NCBI RefSeq assembly: GCF_022682495.2
Contig: NC_071393.1
Coordinates: forward strand, 95,345,010-95,409,009
DNA length: 64,000 bases
Origin: Desmodus rotundus
Taxonomy: Eukaryota; Chordata; Mammalia; Chiroptera; Phyllostomidae
Direction: 5' to 3'
Both the position numbers and the translations under genes were made by a program. The notes under the pieces were generated by a model. It had not been told where the DNA came from and searched no databases. It worked only from the letters and a program-made list of their open reading frames with translations. Shown in pieces: positions 47,334 through 58,400 of the stretch (within the stretch, counting starts at the first letter, position 1; each line of letters starts with the position of its first letter).

Positions 47334-47408
47334 CTTTTGGGTTGGTATTTTCTGTGGCATTAGAAATATCATTAATTATGGACTAGGTATTTGAAAGGAA
47401 AAGACATC
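47334..47408. repeat. Copy B of the unassigned ~76-bp duplicated element
   Basis: Pairs with 42119-42194. It lies just beyond a MIR, whereas copy A has no MIR next to it, so the homology does not extend into the flanking repeat. Confidence 0.85.
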
Positions 47409-47409
47409 C

Positions 47410-48105
47410 TGTGCTTCTTTGCTTCCTGTAAGGACGGCCCTGGCCTCAAGGTCCCTACCCAGCCCGGGATAGGTGCAGAGGTGCTGAAACACCCAAGGCA
47501 GGCCTTCCTTTTCATGCCCCGGGTTAGTCAGTGGGGGCTAGGGAAGCCAGCCACAGGGCACAGGTTGGACTATATTTATCCCTGGCTCTGGCATGGCAGA
47601 GTTGACTCTGGTCAGGGGCAAAACCAACGGAATAAGAAAATCTCCCCTCAGCTGCTCCACCAGGATCCCAAGGCCTCCACCCACGGAACTACTCAACAAA
47701 GGGGAAAACAGGCTTCTGGGGCTTCCATCCTCCCCTAGACCCCAATTCTGGGAGGGAATTCTGGACCAGAAAGAACAAAAGAAAAAGCAGCAATTTTTGA
47801 TACAATGATCTTCAAGAGAGCAACTACGTTTTACCTTGAAAACTGCAGAACTGAAAGCGGAGTCTATGTAGACAATGAAAATGATTATGCATGTGATATG
47901 CAAACGCAAATGCAAATGGGCCGGGGCCTCAGCCCAGCATGCCTCTAGGGAAGTAGAGGAACATGGACAGATAGCAATTAGGGCTCCAGGAACCTGGAGT
48001 CAGGGACTGGGTGAGCGTCCTGGGTGGGAGCACCTCAGCGAGGACCCCAGGTCCAGGGCTCTTTGCACACCTCCCTAGCTGCGGAGCATTCTGGTCTCAT
48101 CAGTC
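47410..48105. other. Unique non-coding stretch
   Basis: No repeat or exon is recognised. Open frames here overlap in several phases without domains. Confidence 0.4.
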
Positions 48106-48425
48106 CTGCACTATATACACATGCGTGTACACACACACAAACGTTGTAGCCACATGGACACACACATTAAAGCACACGCTCACAGAAACATACACTAACG
48201 CTTAGACTGTCGTGGAAACAAAGACCCACAGCCACTCACAAACACAAAACTACCATTTCAACACAAAGACAGACTCACATACCTACCCATACCACCCCTC
48301 AAAAACAAACACATAGACGAGAGCAGACACATACAGACAGATGCACACAGAAACACGCCAACACGGACAACAAAAGAGACCCACATGGAGACGCACAGAC
48401 ACTACACACGCATCCAAACCAGCCC
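48106..48425. repeat. Degenerate CA-rich tract
   Basis: About 320 bp of interrupted CACACA/CAGACA/AAACACA repeats, the third CA-rich tract in the window. Confidence 0.85.
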
Positions 48426-48472
48426 AGTGAAGCCAGTCAGATAAACCTTATCTGGAAAAGAAAGAAATCTGG

Positions 48473-48640
48473 ATGTATTGAAGACCTACTTTGTGCCAGG
48501 CATGGTGCAGGAACTTTAAATCCTCATTTAAACTTCACAAAGCAACATCAAGAAGTGGTATGATTACCCCAATATTTACTGACAAAAATAAGGAGGCTCA
48601 AAGGGGAACTGCCCAGACTTACCCACTAAGCAATGGAAAA
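48473..48640 (-). repeat. MIR SINE, reverse orientation
   Basis: CTACTTTGTGCCAGGCATGG, TCCTCATTTAAACTTCACA and AATAAGGAGGCTCAAAGGG follow the reverse MIR order. Confidence 0.75.
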
Positions 48641-49085
48641 GAAAGAAACCCAGCTTTGCATGAAACTGATGCTGCAACATCCCCCTCACCCAGCGGAGCC
48701 TTCCCGGTATGGAGCGGGCCACAGAAATTACTGCCAATTACTTTTCCACCTCATGGTCCTCCCCAGCCAGTCGTTAACCCCATCTGGCTTCCTCGGAGAC
48801 ACTCACCCTCTTCTCTCCCCGGCCTTTTCATCACATTGGCCGGGATGTGCTCTACAATGCAAGCTCACGTTAATTCTGGCCCATGTATAACGTAGTTTGG
48901 AAATCTACTGGGGAAGGAAGAAAATCATTTGTTTAAACCCAAATGGGATACAAGGCTGGATTCTCAGTCACCGCCTGTCTCTGAGTGAAGGACGACTCTT
49001 TCCCCCCAAAGTATACATATTTAAATGCCACCCTGCCCACCCCTCCACACACACACACACACAGAAATGTACCTTCCAGCACAAA
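48641..49085. other. Unique non-coding stretch with a short CA repeat
   Basis: A CA microsatellite of about ten units lies at 49045-49064. Nothing else is recognised. Confidence 0.5.
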
Positions 49086-49087
49086 GA

Positions 49088-49295
49088 ATGAGTAAGGTAG
49101 CCATGGGGATGTAAAGTGCAGCATAGGGAATGCAGTCAACAACACGGCAATAACTCTGTATGGTGTCAGATGGGTGCTAGACTTACCAGGAGGATCGCTT
49201 CATAAAATATATAAATGTCTAATCACTGCATTGTACACCTGAAACTAATATAATACTGTATGTCATGTAATTGAAAAATAAATTTAAAAAAAGAG
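49088..49295 (+). mobile_element. L1 LINE 3' UTR end
   Basis: GTAGCCATGGGGATGTAAAG, GGTGTCAGATGGGTGCTAGA and ACCTGAAACTAATATAATAC with an A-rich tail are hallmarks of laurasiatherian L1 3' UTRs. The first phrase also occurs in the HAL1 at 5556-5575, so that HAL1 shares its 3' UTR with this L1 lineage. Confidence 0.85.
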
Positions 49296-49299
49296 TGAA

Positions 49300-50295
49300 C
49301 AAGATTTCTTGCTTCCTGTCATTAAGTCACCATGTCACCTTGGGGCAAGTCACCCGCTGTCCCAGGGTCCCAGTTTCCTCCTTTGCCTGTGAGTGGTAAG
49401 ACGAGCTAGTTCCTCAGGCCCCTTCCCTCTCCCACCTTCCACCTCCCCGACAGCACAAGAGCCTGGGGGCTCACAGTTGCCCTGTGGTGTCCCCCAGAAC
49501 TGTCCCCTGGCCTTGGAGACTCACAGCTAATGTTGGGATCTGAAGAGGACCTAAGGCCTGGTCCTCACCCAGGAAGGACAAGGTCGGTCACAGCCCCAGA
49601 GTCAGGATTCGGCCATCACTCACCGGCCTCTGGCCTGCTGACCTGAGACACTATGTCCCCTTGGTAACCTTGAGAGGTTCCAAGGGGAAGTAAGCTGGGA
49701 GCAGGGGAACCTTAAAATATAATAAGGCCGTGAATCTCAAAGCAGGTTGGAGGAGTTGCAAAATGCCACATTGTTGGTTGTGAGTGTATTTTAGGGCCTC
49801 AGACTCTCTTTCCAAATTAATATTCATGGAGACTGGCATGCCATTTATTTGCATGTGTAGATTATTGCTTATCCGCTGCAGGATAAAAAAGTTTTAGGGT
49901 ATTTTTATTATTGTATTTATTTTAAGCTTAGATGATAAACCAGGCAGGTCAGGCAGGGGAAGGGCAACTTCCAAGGGCAGGAGTGGGTTTTATATAATTT
50001 TTGCAGTGAGGAAATGTGGGTCCTAGATACACAGGAGTAAGTCACCCCTACCCTGATCCACAGAATCAATTCCAGGACAGCCCTTCTGAGGTCATCCCAC
50101 TGAACCCCCACATCAGGAAGCCTCACCACCTCACGTCACCCCACACAAGCTTCTGGAAAACCAAGCCCACCACTGTCACTGAAGGTCACTGTCGAGAGGC
50201 ACACACCAGGTATGAAGCCACCTGAGCCCCTGTTTCTGAGGACAATAATTTGCTTTGCAAAGTTGTTGTAAAATACACACTAAGGAGTTAATGGA
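49300..50295. other. Unique non-coding stretch
   Basis: The first half is GC-rich. The AT-rich block 49705-49915, with TTAATATTCATGG and GCATGCCATTTATTTGCATG, has the texture of a conserved non-coding element and includes an octamer-like ATTTGCAT. Confidence 0.4.
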
Positions 50296-50300
50296 GATAG

Positions 50301-50510
50301 CCCTGGCTGGTGGGGCTCAGTGGACTGAGTGCCAGCCTGCAAACCAAAGGGTCACTGGTTCGATTCCCAGTTGGGGCACATGCCTGGGTTGTGGAACAGG
50401 TCTCCAGTAGGGGGCCTGGGAGAGGCAACCACACACTGATGTTTCTCTCCCTCCCTTTCTCCCTCCCTTCGCCTCTCTCTAAAAATAAATAAATAAAAAT
50501 CTTTAAAAAG
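50301..50510 (+). mobile_element. Ves-type bat SINE (tRNA-derived)
   Basis: It starts CCCTGGCTGGTGGGGCTCAG and has the exact B box GGTTCGATTCC at about 50358-50368. The Ves body and CTCTCTAAAAATAAATAAAT tail follow. Flanks GAGTTAATGGAGATAG and GAGTTATGGAGATGG form an imperfect duplication, so the copy is complete and fairly young. Confidence 0.93.
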
Positions 50511-50514
50511 AGAG

Positions 50515-51160
50515 AGAGTTATGGAGATGGATAGAAGTGATAGTCACACAACATTAATAAGTGTATTTGATACCCCTTTACCCTCTTCTACCTCCCCCCA
50601 CTCCCCCCATTCCTTATGGTAATCACCACACTGCTATCTGTGTCTATGAGTTTATTCATCTATTTAGCTCGTGTTTTCATTTCAGTGACTGAGCAGTGGC
50701 ACTCAGTCCCAAGGCCCAGCTTTGTTTGCAGGGGTCTGCTGCTGCACTAGAATTCAATAGCGCTCCTTTAATTGTTGTGGGCTGAGGAAAAAGCGACCAC
50801 TTAATGCACAAATGCTTTTGTGTCAAGTCCCAGCGGAATGACCCCTCCACAGGTTGTAGGAACAAAGCGGAGAAAAGTTGTTCCCGTTGAGAAAGGTGCT
50901 GGGAGAGTTGAGTCACCACGGGGCATGCGGTGGAGGAAGCAGCCAAAACGCTTTACGCAGCCAAAACCACAATTACGTCTCAAGGAGTGATTTAGTCTTA
51001 GTGGAACAATAGCATCTATCACGTTACATCAGTATTGTCCATGTAAATGTCATTGGCTTTGCATTTTAATTTATAAATTGTGTGGGATTCAAGGTTGTGT
51101 GAGAGTTATAAGTGTAAGCATAAGGCTTATGCCTAGTTTTGTGTTTATATATATTTAAAT
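50515..51160. other. Unique non-coding stretch
   Basis: No repeat or exon is recognised. Confidence 0.4.
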
Positions 51161-51161
51161 A

Positions 51162-51287
51162 CAGGGTGGGTCAAAAATAGGTTTATGGTTGTAAGTACAC
51201 GTAACAGTTTATCCTTGTATTACTATTTATTAATTATTGTATCGTTTTCCATACGAACAACTATAAACCTACTTTTGCCCCACCCTG
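51162..51287. mobile_element. Tc1/mariner-type MITE, 126 bp
   Basis: CAGGGTGGGTCAAAAATAGG at the left mirrors CTACTTTTGCCCCACCCTG at the right. The inverted repeats reach about 30 bp on each side, including the ATAGGTTTATGGTTGT/ACAACTATAAACCTA pair. TA precedes the left end, and CA follows the right end where a mutated TA would be expected. The element has no coding capacity and could fold into a long hairpin. Confidence 0.88.
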
Positions 51288-51289
51288 CA

Positions 51290-52375
51290 TTATTGTATTA
51301 ATAACTCAAGATAATATTGGAGATCTATGGGAAGGTTTTCCCCCTTTCAAAATGGAACCATCTCTACAGTCTCAAGTTTTAAAAACATTGACCTAAAAAT
51401 GGGTGCAAAGGCCAACCTGGGGAATAGCTAGAATCCCTAAAAATCCGACTTATTGTTTATTTTCTTTTACAGTGGATGGGGAGAGGAAGGGTTTAACTGA
51501 GAAGAAATTGCAATAGAATAGGCAAAGGTTAAGTGACTTGCCCAAGGTCACTCACAGGTTAACCTCCCCACCCAGGATTCCTGCCTTAGATAGCAGAAGG
51601 GTCTCTGGAAACTTGGGTGACTTCCTTCCACCTTTGCTCCTGAAACACTTTATCCCTCCTTGACTGAGAAATAAAAGCTAAGAAAAAAAGTGGCTTCCTC
51701 CGCATCCCAGCTCCTCTCCTTCCCCACTCAGAGCTGAAGCTGCATACAAGTCCTGGGGAACGGCGCATTCCTCCTCCCAGCTTCCGGCAGAGGCCCCCAG
51801 AGGCTCCTAGCTCTACGTGCTCTGAAAATGGCCAGAATAAAAAATTTTCTGTCCATGTTGCAGGAACCATGGGCATTGTGTAAAGAAGGCTCCAGCCACA
51901 GATCTCCGCAGAGCCCACCTCTTTCCCAACTCTGACGCCAGTACCACCGATGGGGAGACACAGAGTTCAGCTCTGTACGGGGTCCTAGGGAGGAGGAATA
52001 AACCAGTTCCAAGAAACGGGTCATTAGATAGGTGAGACTTCACACAGGCCAGGCCAGGCCTACAGGAAGGGAAACTAGTCAACAAGTCATCAAGGGCTCA
52101 GTTGTGTAGTGGAGAAGAGAGAGCTGTAGGAATTCAGAGGAGAGGTAAACCAAGGAGGGATGGCAAAGATGGAACCCCCTAGAGGGTGGGGGACCAGAGC
52201 TGAGCTGCAAAGATCCATTGGCACCCCACTGAGTGAAAGGAAGTGGCTATTTCAGCCAGCAGCAACAGCTGTGAGAAGGGTGACTGTTCCTGAGACAGTA
52301 AAGAGGCTGAAAGATGAGGAGCCCTCACCTTCAACCAAGCTTTCCTCCTTTCCACTGCTGCCTTCTTCCTGATCC
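51290..52375. other. Mostly unique non-coding stretch
   Basis: A short reverse MIR core (TTAAGTGACTTGCCCAAGGT) is visible at 51525-51600. Nothing else is recognised. Confidence 0.45.
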
Positions 52376-52379
52376 TCAG

Positions 52380-52770
52380 ACTTAGCAGGTAAGTTCTCAC
52401 CTCAGGGCCTTTGCACTTACTACTCCCTCTGCTCAGTGCTCTCTGCCCCCAGATACCTACTTGGCATCCTTCCTCTCAGTTTCTGCTCAGATGTCACCGT
52501 TAGAGAAGCCTTCCTGGTATAAAATGGTGTGAAAACAGCAGCCTCCCATCTCCATACACACCCCTTAGTACCTTGCTATTTTTCTTCATTATAACCTCAC
52601 GAAGTATATTCTATACTGTTTGGGTTTTTCGTTCATTTGTTTGTTTGTTTGTTTTGTTTTGTTTTTTACCATCTGTCTCTCATCATTTCAAGGCAAGTTC
52701 CATGAAGTTAAGGACTTGTCATATTGAGTATGCGGTCGATGTTCAGTATTTATAGAAAAAATGAAAAAAT
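52380..52770 (+). repeat. L2 LINE 3' end with simple-repeat expansion
   Basis: CTCAGGGCCTTTGCACTTAC, TCAGATGTCACCGTTAGAGA and GGCAAGTTCCATGAAGTTAA follow the L2 3' order. A TTTG/TTTTG run (52640-52665) and a GAAGGAAG run (52770-52790) lie in and after it. Confidence 0.8.
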
Positions 52771-53349
52771 GAAGGAAGGAAGGAAAAAAGAATGCCGCGG
52801 AGGACGGAAGCATACCATTATAGCTTCTGGAGCTGGTAGAGACCTCCAACAGACCACCTTCCCGTTGATATGTCAGCAGCGTCTTCCTTCCACCGGAGAG
52901 GACACGCCTGAGACACAGAACCGGCGTGGTGGCAGGTTGAGGATGAATGAATACGGAGGGTCAGATGGGGGAAAGGAAGGGCAGGGGAGTTCAGGAAACC
53001 TGGCTCTGACCCAGCTCAGTTCCACCAGCAGAACGTTTTACGCTGTAAGGGGAATCTCTAGCCCAGGCCTGAGGGTGACAGGAGACACTCAAGGTGAAAG
53101 GTGAGTGATCAATAGCAGCCGCAGCCTCACAGGAGGGGGGTCCTCAGGAAAGACTTACAGTAACTGTCAGAATTGTAAAAGCCCCCAAACACACTGTCAG
53201 GGCAAAAGGAGATCTGATGCTACTCGGAGAGAGGAACAAGAGGAGGCAGGGGGACACAGCCCATGGGGATAAAGAGACTGGAGAACAGGGCACCCGTGGG
53301 GTCAGGGGAACCTCAAGATGTATGAAACAGAACACAGAGCAAAGAACTT

Positions 53350-53545
53350 GACTTTGCCCCTCACTCTGCCTCCTGCTGGCTGAGTGAGTTGGCAAGCCAC
53401 TTAACCTCTCTCAGCCTCCACTTCCTTATCTGTAAAATGATGACAATGATCCTGACCTCACAGGGTTATTCCACGGCTGAGTTAGAACAGTCTCTAAAAT
53501 ATCACCTAAAATAGTGCCCAGCATAGAGCAAGCATTCGTCAAATT
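53350..53545 (+). repeat. MIR SINE
   Basis: CACTTAACCTCTCTCAGCCTC, CCTTATCTGTAAAATGATGAC and CTAAAATAGTGCCCAGCATA follow the plus MIR order. Confidence 0.85.
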
Positions 53546-53639
53546 TAGTTCTTTCTACAATATGAGGTTAAAGAAAAAAAGGCGAAGATTAACTGACTTT
53601 TCAGGTAAATAATTTTACTTTCCCCCATTCCTGTGATTC

Positions 53640-54900
53640 ATTGATTCAATAAATAGTCATCAAAGGGCCATGTGCTTGCTGCCCACAATGCTGGGTTCAG
53701 AGGAAGATCCACCCGATCTCATATCAGACTGCTATGGTCTTCCATCCAACTGGGAAGACAGAGAACATTCCAAGAAAACACCGAACAATGACACCAGCAG
53801 CACATTATTAAGTGCTGGATTTGTGGTGTAGGCAATAATTGCTACAGAAGTTCGGGGAAGGAAAGATCGATGCTTCGAGATCTCTGTGGGCTCCAGTGGT
53901 CAGGGAAGGTCTAATGAGGATGCAGCTCTAACACTGGCCTTGAAAGAAAGAGGGGTTGGGATTAAACACAGAAAAAGGCAGAACTTGAAGCAGAATTGGC
54001 AGTGGTGGTGAGTCCTAGCAGTTGAGGATTGGAACACAGGATACAGGCTGGTCATGGAGGCTTTTAATGTCTACTTGAGAGGTTTGGGTTTCGTCCAGTG
54101 AGTGGTATGGAAGAGACTGTAAGGTAATGAGTGGATAAAAATGATGTTTTAGGATGACTTGAAGGAGAGAGAGATGGGAGGTTGGAAAATGACACCCCGA
54201 GCAATAGAATGTACCTGCAGCCCTGGATTCCAGCCAGGCTCACTGCCACGCCTGCACTAGCAATTGCAGACTGTGCTACTCACAGAGCCCTTAGACGGCT
54301 CCTGAAGACGCACATGCCCATGACTCCCATGCACTGCCCCGAGGGTGGGAGATCAGAGCAAGAGGCTGGACAAAGCAGACGTCTCCTGTCAGAAAGGAGG
54401 ACTTGTATTCAAGAAACATAATGAAGATCCAAACAAGTTGGTGCTTGAAGAGTGGAAATAGAGGAAGGAGGCGGGCATCAAAAGTAGCGCTAAGGTTTCA
54501 AGCCCAACATCTGGGAAGATGGTGCTGCCCATAACAAAAATGAAGAATCCAGAAGGGCAGATGGCTTAAGAGATGGGAAGATGTTAGATATCATTTTAGA
54601 CATATGGATTTTATAATGGCAGCCAGATGTCCAAATAATGATAAAATAATAATATCTGATAGGCAACTAAAATGGAGTGTGAGAGGTGGAACCTAATGGG
54701 TCATCCAGAAGTGGAAACATAAATCCAAAACTGGCAAGGAAACCACTGTGACCTGCCTCCCAGCACCACAACTGGTCATGTTAGGACTGACTGCCAAAGC
54801 CCCTGTGATTGTAGAGATGAAGTCTCATCTTGGCCTAATGGTCCCATTTACCACGGACAAAAGAAAAGCAAGAGGAAGCAAGTTGGGCAGAAGGAGCTCA
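53640..54900 (+). repeat. Ancient mammalian interspersed repeat
   Basis: A long worn segment in the order of the repeats at 420-2300 and 40.13-40.64 kb. It includes GGGAAGGTCTAATGAGGATG, GGTCATGGAGGCTTTTAATG and, further on, TAGCGCTAAGGTTTCAAGCC and AGCCAGATGTCCAAATAATG. A unique-looking segment (about 54190-54440) interrupts it. Family not assigned. Confidence 0.45.
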
Positions 54901-54939
54901 GAACCCATCCATGCCTAAATATTGGTGTTCCAGTATGTC

Positions 54940-55110
54940 CGTGAGCCATTTCCTCCAGGAAGCCTTCCCTAACTACTGTGCTTCCCACTGATGTCACACT
55001 CCTCCTACCCTAGTTGGTCTGCAAGTCACAATTATTTACTCTCTGGTCTGTTCTCTGATTATTTCACAGTCTACATGGTCTAGGCCGCAATAAATTATAA
55101 TTCTTGGATG
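54940..55110 (+). repeat. L2 LINE 3' end
   Basis: TTTCCTCCAGGAAGCCTTCC and ACTGTGCTTCCCACTGATGT, then ATTATTTACTCTCTGGTCTG, match an L2 3' end in plus orientation. Confidence 0.7.
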
Positions 55111-55184
55111 TCAGAGATCAAATCTTCAAATAATCTTCTACTTCTCTTATACCAATCAAGTATAATTGTTGGATTAATTCAGAT

Positions 55185-55310
55185 TTACCTTCCCAATAAA
55201 GTCCCATTAAACTGAGGCATAAAGAAGTGAAATACTTCGCCCAGAGTCACAGGACTAAAAAGAAGTAGAAAGAATTCAAACCCAGGTCTTAAACTCTATA
55301 GCAAGCACTG
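55185..55310 (-). repeat. MIR SINE fragment, reverse orientation
   Basis: CATTAAACTGAGGCATAAAG, CGCCCAGAGTCACAGGACT and AATTCAAACCCAGGTCTTAA fit the reverse MIR core. Confidence 0.65.
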
Positions 55311-55394
55311 TTGGTTGCTTCTTTCTCCCTTCCAAAAGATTCCTAATGTTGTTCTCTCTGAGGTCCAACACACACACATCAAGATTATTCTAGG

Positions 55395-55760
55395 CCAGAT
55401 ATGATGCTCTCCTTCCCTTGCCTGTGATTGTTTAATGCATGGACATGTGGTTCACAATTCCAGCCAACGAGAAAAGGTAAAGTCTGCTGAGGCTTCTGGG
55501 AAAAGTTCTGTTCCTGACCTTCTGCCTCCGCACAGCACTGTAAGGGTGTAACACCTAGCACTACTGCAGACATCTTGTGACCTTGAGAACAAGGAAAGAT
55601 GAAAAAAATCTGAATCATTCATGATGCTGTTAAATCAGTGAAAGAACCAAGCTTAGGGCAGACATAGCCTAGACTTGTTGTTATGGGAGATACTAAGTTC
55701 CTTGCTGTTTCAACCAGGTGAGTTCATGCTTTCTGTTCCTGGCACCCTGACTAATATGGA
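55395..55760 (+). repeat. Ancient LTR-like repeat
   Basis: CACAATTCCAGCCAACGAGA, CTTCTGGGAAAAGTTCTG and AGACATCTTGTGACCTTGAG recall the segment at 32270-32625. Family not assigned. Confidence 0.45.
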
Positions 55761-55929
55761 CTCCAGTCAAGGGCTCTTGTCACTATAGATACCACAGCCA
55801 AGCATTATGGGAGATATATAATAGGGAAAAGTCCTGGTCCCTGTCCTCACTGTGCCTATTCCAAGATTAGACACTCAATAACTATTCAATCTATATTTGA
55901 TTAACTGACTCTACCCTTGCTCACCGGTT

Positions 55930-57078
55930 AGTTACAGGGTACATATTCCCTGAAGGCATTCTCTTCCCTTTACTAAGCCTCACCGAGTTTCAGCCTAATA
56001 TTCTGACTGTGGTCACAACATTTCTGGCCAGGTCTTTCCCCATCACCTCCCCCCATTTCTGAAAATCAAGCTAAAAGCAAGGTGCTTGCACTTGGCCCAG
56101 AGAGACCATCATCGAAACTCCGCATTCCTAAATATTTGTTCTTTGAAATGTCTTTCTCAATTAGATCTCATCCAAATGTTTGAGAGTCAGGGCTGAATTC
56201 CAACTTCCTGCTCCAGAACAGACATGTTGAGCCTGCATAATTACTGCAGCCAGCTTTATTTGCTATAAAAACATGGATTTTTTTGCTCCTTCTCAACTGT
56301 AAAATAATCAATAAATAGAATCCAGATGAAAAATGCTAGCATTTAGGAGAACAACTCTTTTATGGTTCTTTTCTTTTGGGTCTAATTAACACATTGGGAA
56401 TAAAGTGTGCTGTTACATTCACCCAACCAGCTAAGTTGGAACACAAACTCTCCTTCCCTCCTGCTGAGACACAGCTTAAAGTCAGAAATATAGGTGAAAC
56501 AGACAGGGCTTCAAACCAAGGTGACGTGTTCAACAAATAGATCTGTAAACCTGTGATGTGGATGGACTTCCTCCAACCTCTTTCTGTTCACAATGGCTGT
56601 TCAATTTCCTTCTCTCTCCCCTAAGAACACATTGCATAGTTACTGTTAAATGAAACGCAGATAGTCCCCTTAGCAGGAGAAGCAATCTCTTCGACTTTCT
56701 TTATTTTAAATGAAGAAGACAAGCCTTTTTGGACAGTGACCACCCGGGCCATGCAAGTTTCATGAGGGGCTCTCGGAGCGGATGACACCTTTTCAATTAT
56801 AACACTGCCATAATAAACCCCCACAGAGCTACAGGGCATGGAGTCTACATCCAACACACGACACCTATTTATTCCCTAATTATATTGCAATATATTCTCT
56901 CTGTGTGTGCTGATGAAGATAAAATATTCTCTTAATTCTATGGCCTCCTGGGGGGGGGGAGGGGGAGGGGATTATACATAGGCAATTCTGGGAGTTTCTG
57001 GAGCAAAATCACAGCCTTTGTTCCAGGCTCCCCCACTGCATAAGCCTCAAGAAAATAACTCACTTTTCCTTGTTCCAC
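55930..57078. other. Unique AT-rich non-coding stretch, candidate conserved elements
   Basis: The block 56090-56460 is low in redundancy, AT-rich and free of repeats. TAATTACTGCAG, GTCTAATTAACACATTGG and similar homeodomain-like motifs occur. A G-rich run lies at 56949-56970. No exon is supported. Confidence 0.4.
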
Positions 57079-57079
57079 C

Positions 57080-57258
57080 ACACTGGTTCTCTAAGTGTAG
57101 TCCCTAGACCAAGAGTATCAGCATCACCTGGGGACTTACTAAGACGTGCAAATTACTGGGCCCACTTTAGACCCACTGAATCAGAAACCTTGAGGGTGGG
57201 TCCCAGCAATCTGCGTTTTAACAAGCCTTCTACACTGAAGTCTGAGAACTACTGGTCT
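57080..57258 (+). mobile_element. MER5A hAT-Charlie MITE
   Basis: It runs from CTGGTTCTCTAAGTGTAGTC to GTCTGAGAACTACTGG, with inverted ends. Inside are ATCAGCATCACCTGGGGACT, CCCACTGAATCAGAAACC and CAGCAATCTGCGTTTTAACA, the MER5A signature. Confidence 0.93.
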
Positions 57259-57764
57259 ACAGAATAGATGGAAAAGAGCGTCATTTTAAAGGGAATAAGA
57301 GATCAGGGATACCTGGACTCTATAGTGGCTGGGCTCCTCTTTTTGCATAGCTGTCCCAATCTGCCGAGTCAGGGCTCCATTTACTCATCTGTACAATGGG
57401 ACTACAGAATTCGCCAATAGCTGTGGATGCTGGAATTTAAAAGGCACACGGTTACCCGGCACCAATCTCTAAGGATACCTAGCAAGACCACAGTTGCCAA
57501 CACTCCCCAGCCCCCTCCTGCCATGCCCTGACTGGCGACTGCAGGAGCTCTGCAGAGCAGCTAGCTCTCCACTGCCATATCTGAGTTCATCAATGCAGCT
57601 GCCTCCGGGTTACCCTTGGCAACCAGGAGCTGGGGTCATGGAAGCCCACAGAATCTCCAAATCTCTGAATCTCATAGCCAACAACTTCAAATCTTTTTAC
57701 CTCAGAGCTTTCAACTACTAGAGGGGAGGCTTAGGATTCTCTGTGTTATATTGTTCCACTTCAG

Positions 57765-57955
57765 CACTTCTTCAAATATTTTTTGTGAATTTGCTTCCAG
57801 TCTGCAACTAGACTTTAAGCCTGTGGAGGACCGACGCCTAGAATGTCAGCACCATGAGGCACAGGACTCTGCCTGCCCAGTTCACTGCTGTATCCCAAGA
57901 CCAGTGCCTGGCATGAAGTAGGAGCTCAAGAATTATTTGTTGACTAAATATTCCT
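57765..57955 (+). repeat. L2 LINE 3' end
   Basis: CAGCACCATGAGGCACAGG, TCACTGCTGTATCCCAAGAC and AGTGCCTGGCATGAAGTAGG, followed by AATTATTTGTTGACTAAAT, form an L2 3' end. Confidence 0.85.
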
Positions 57956-58056
57956 GTTGTAGTAAATTCCCTGGCCATAGCAGATCCAACAGTAGGTCCA
58001 AAACACTCAAGAATTTAAATTCTAAAAGCTATGGTTGGGAAGGGGCAAAGAAACTA

Positions 58057-58398
58057 CAGTTGGCCCTGAAACAATATAGGTTTCAACTGCCTGGGTCCAC
58101 TTATACCCAGATTTTTTTCAGTCAGTATACAGTCTGCCTGCCACATCCACAAGTTTGGCATCCATGGATTCCCCCAACTGCAGACAGAAAGCAGCATTTT
58201 CTATCCGCAGCTGGGAATCTGCGGATGCAGAGGGATGACGGTATACACTGCTCTGTGCCATTTTATACAAGGGACTTGAGCTTCCACAGATTTTGGAACA
58301 ACTGACGTTTGGGGGAGTCCAAAGTTATATGCAGATTTTTGATCGGAAAGTGGCATTCCTAATTACTGCCACTTCCCAAGTTGTTCAAGGGTCAACTG
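58057..58398. mobile_element. Tigger-type (pogo) MITE with TA duplication
   Basis: Left end CAGTTGGCCCTGAAACAA and right end TTGTTCAAGGGTCAACTG are inverted repeats, each flanked by TA (58055-58056 and 58399-58400). Inside, GGGTCCACTTATACCCAGAT and CCGCAGCTGGGAATCTGCGG match Tigger/MER-type elements. No transposase remains. Confidence 0.88.
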
Positions 58399-58400
58399 TA

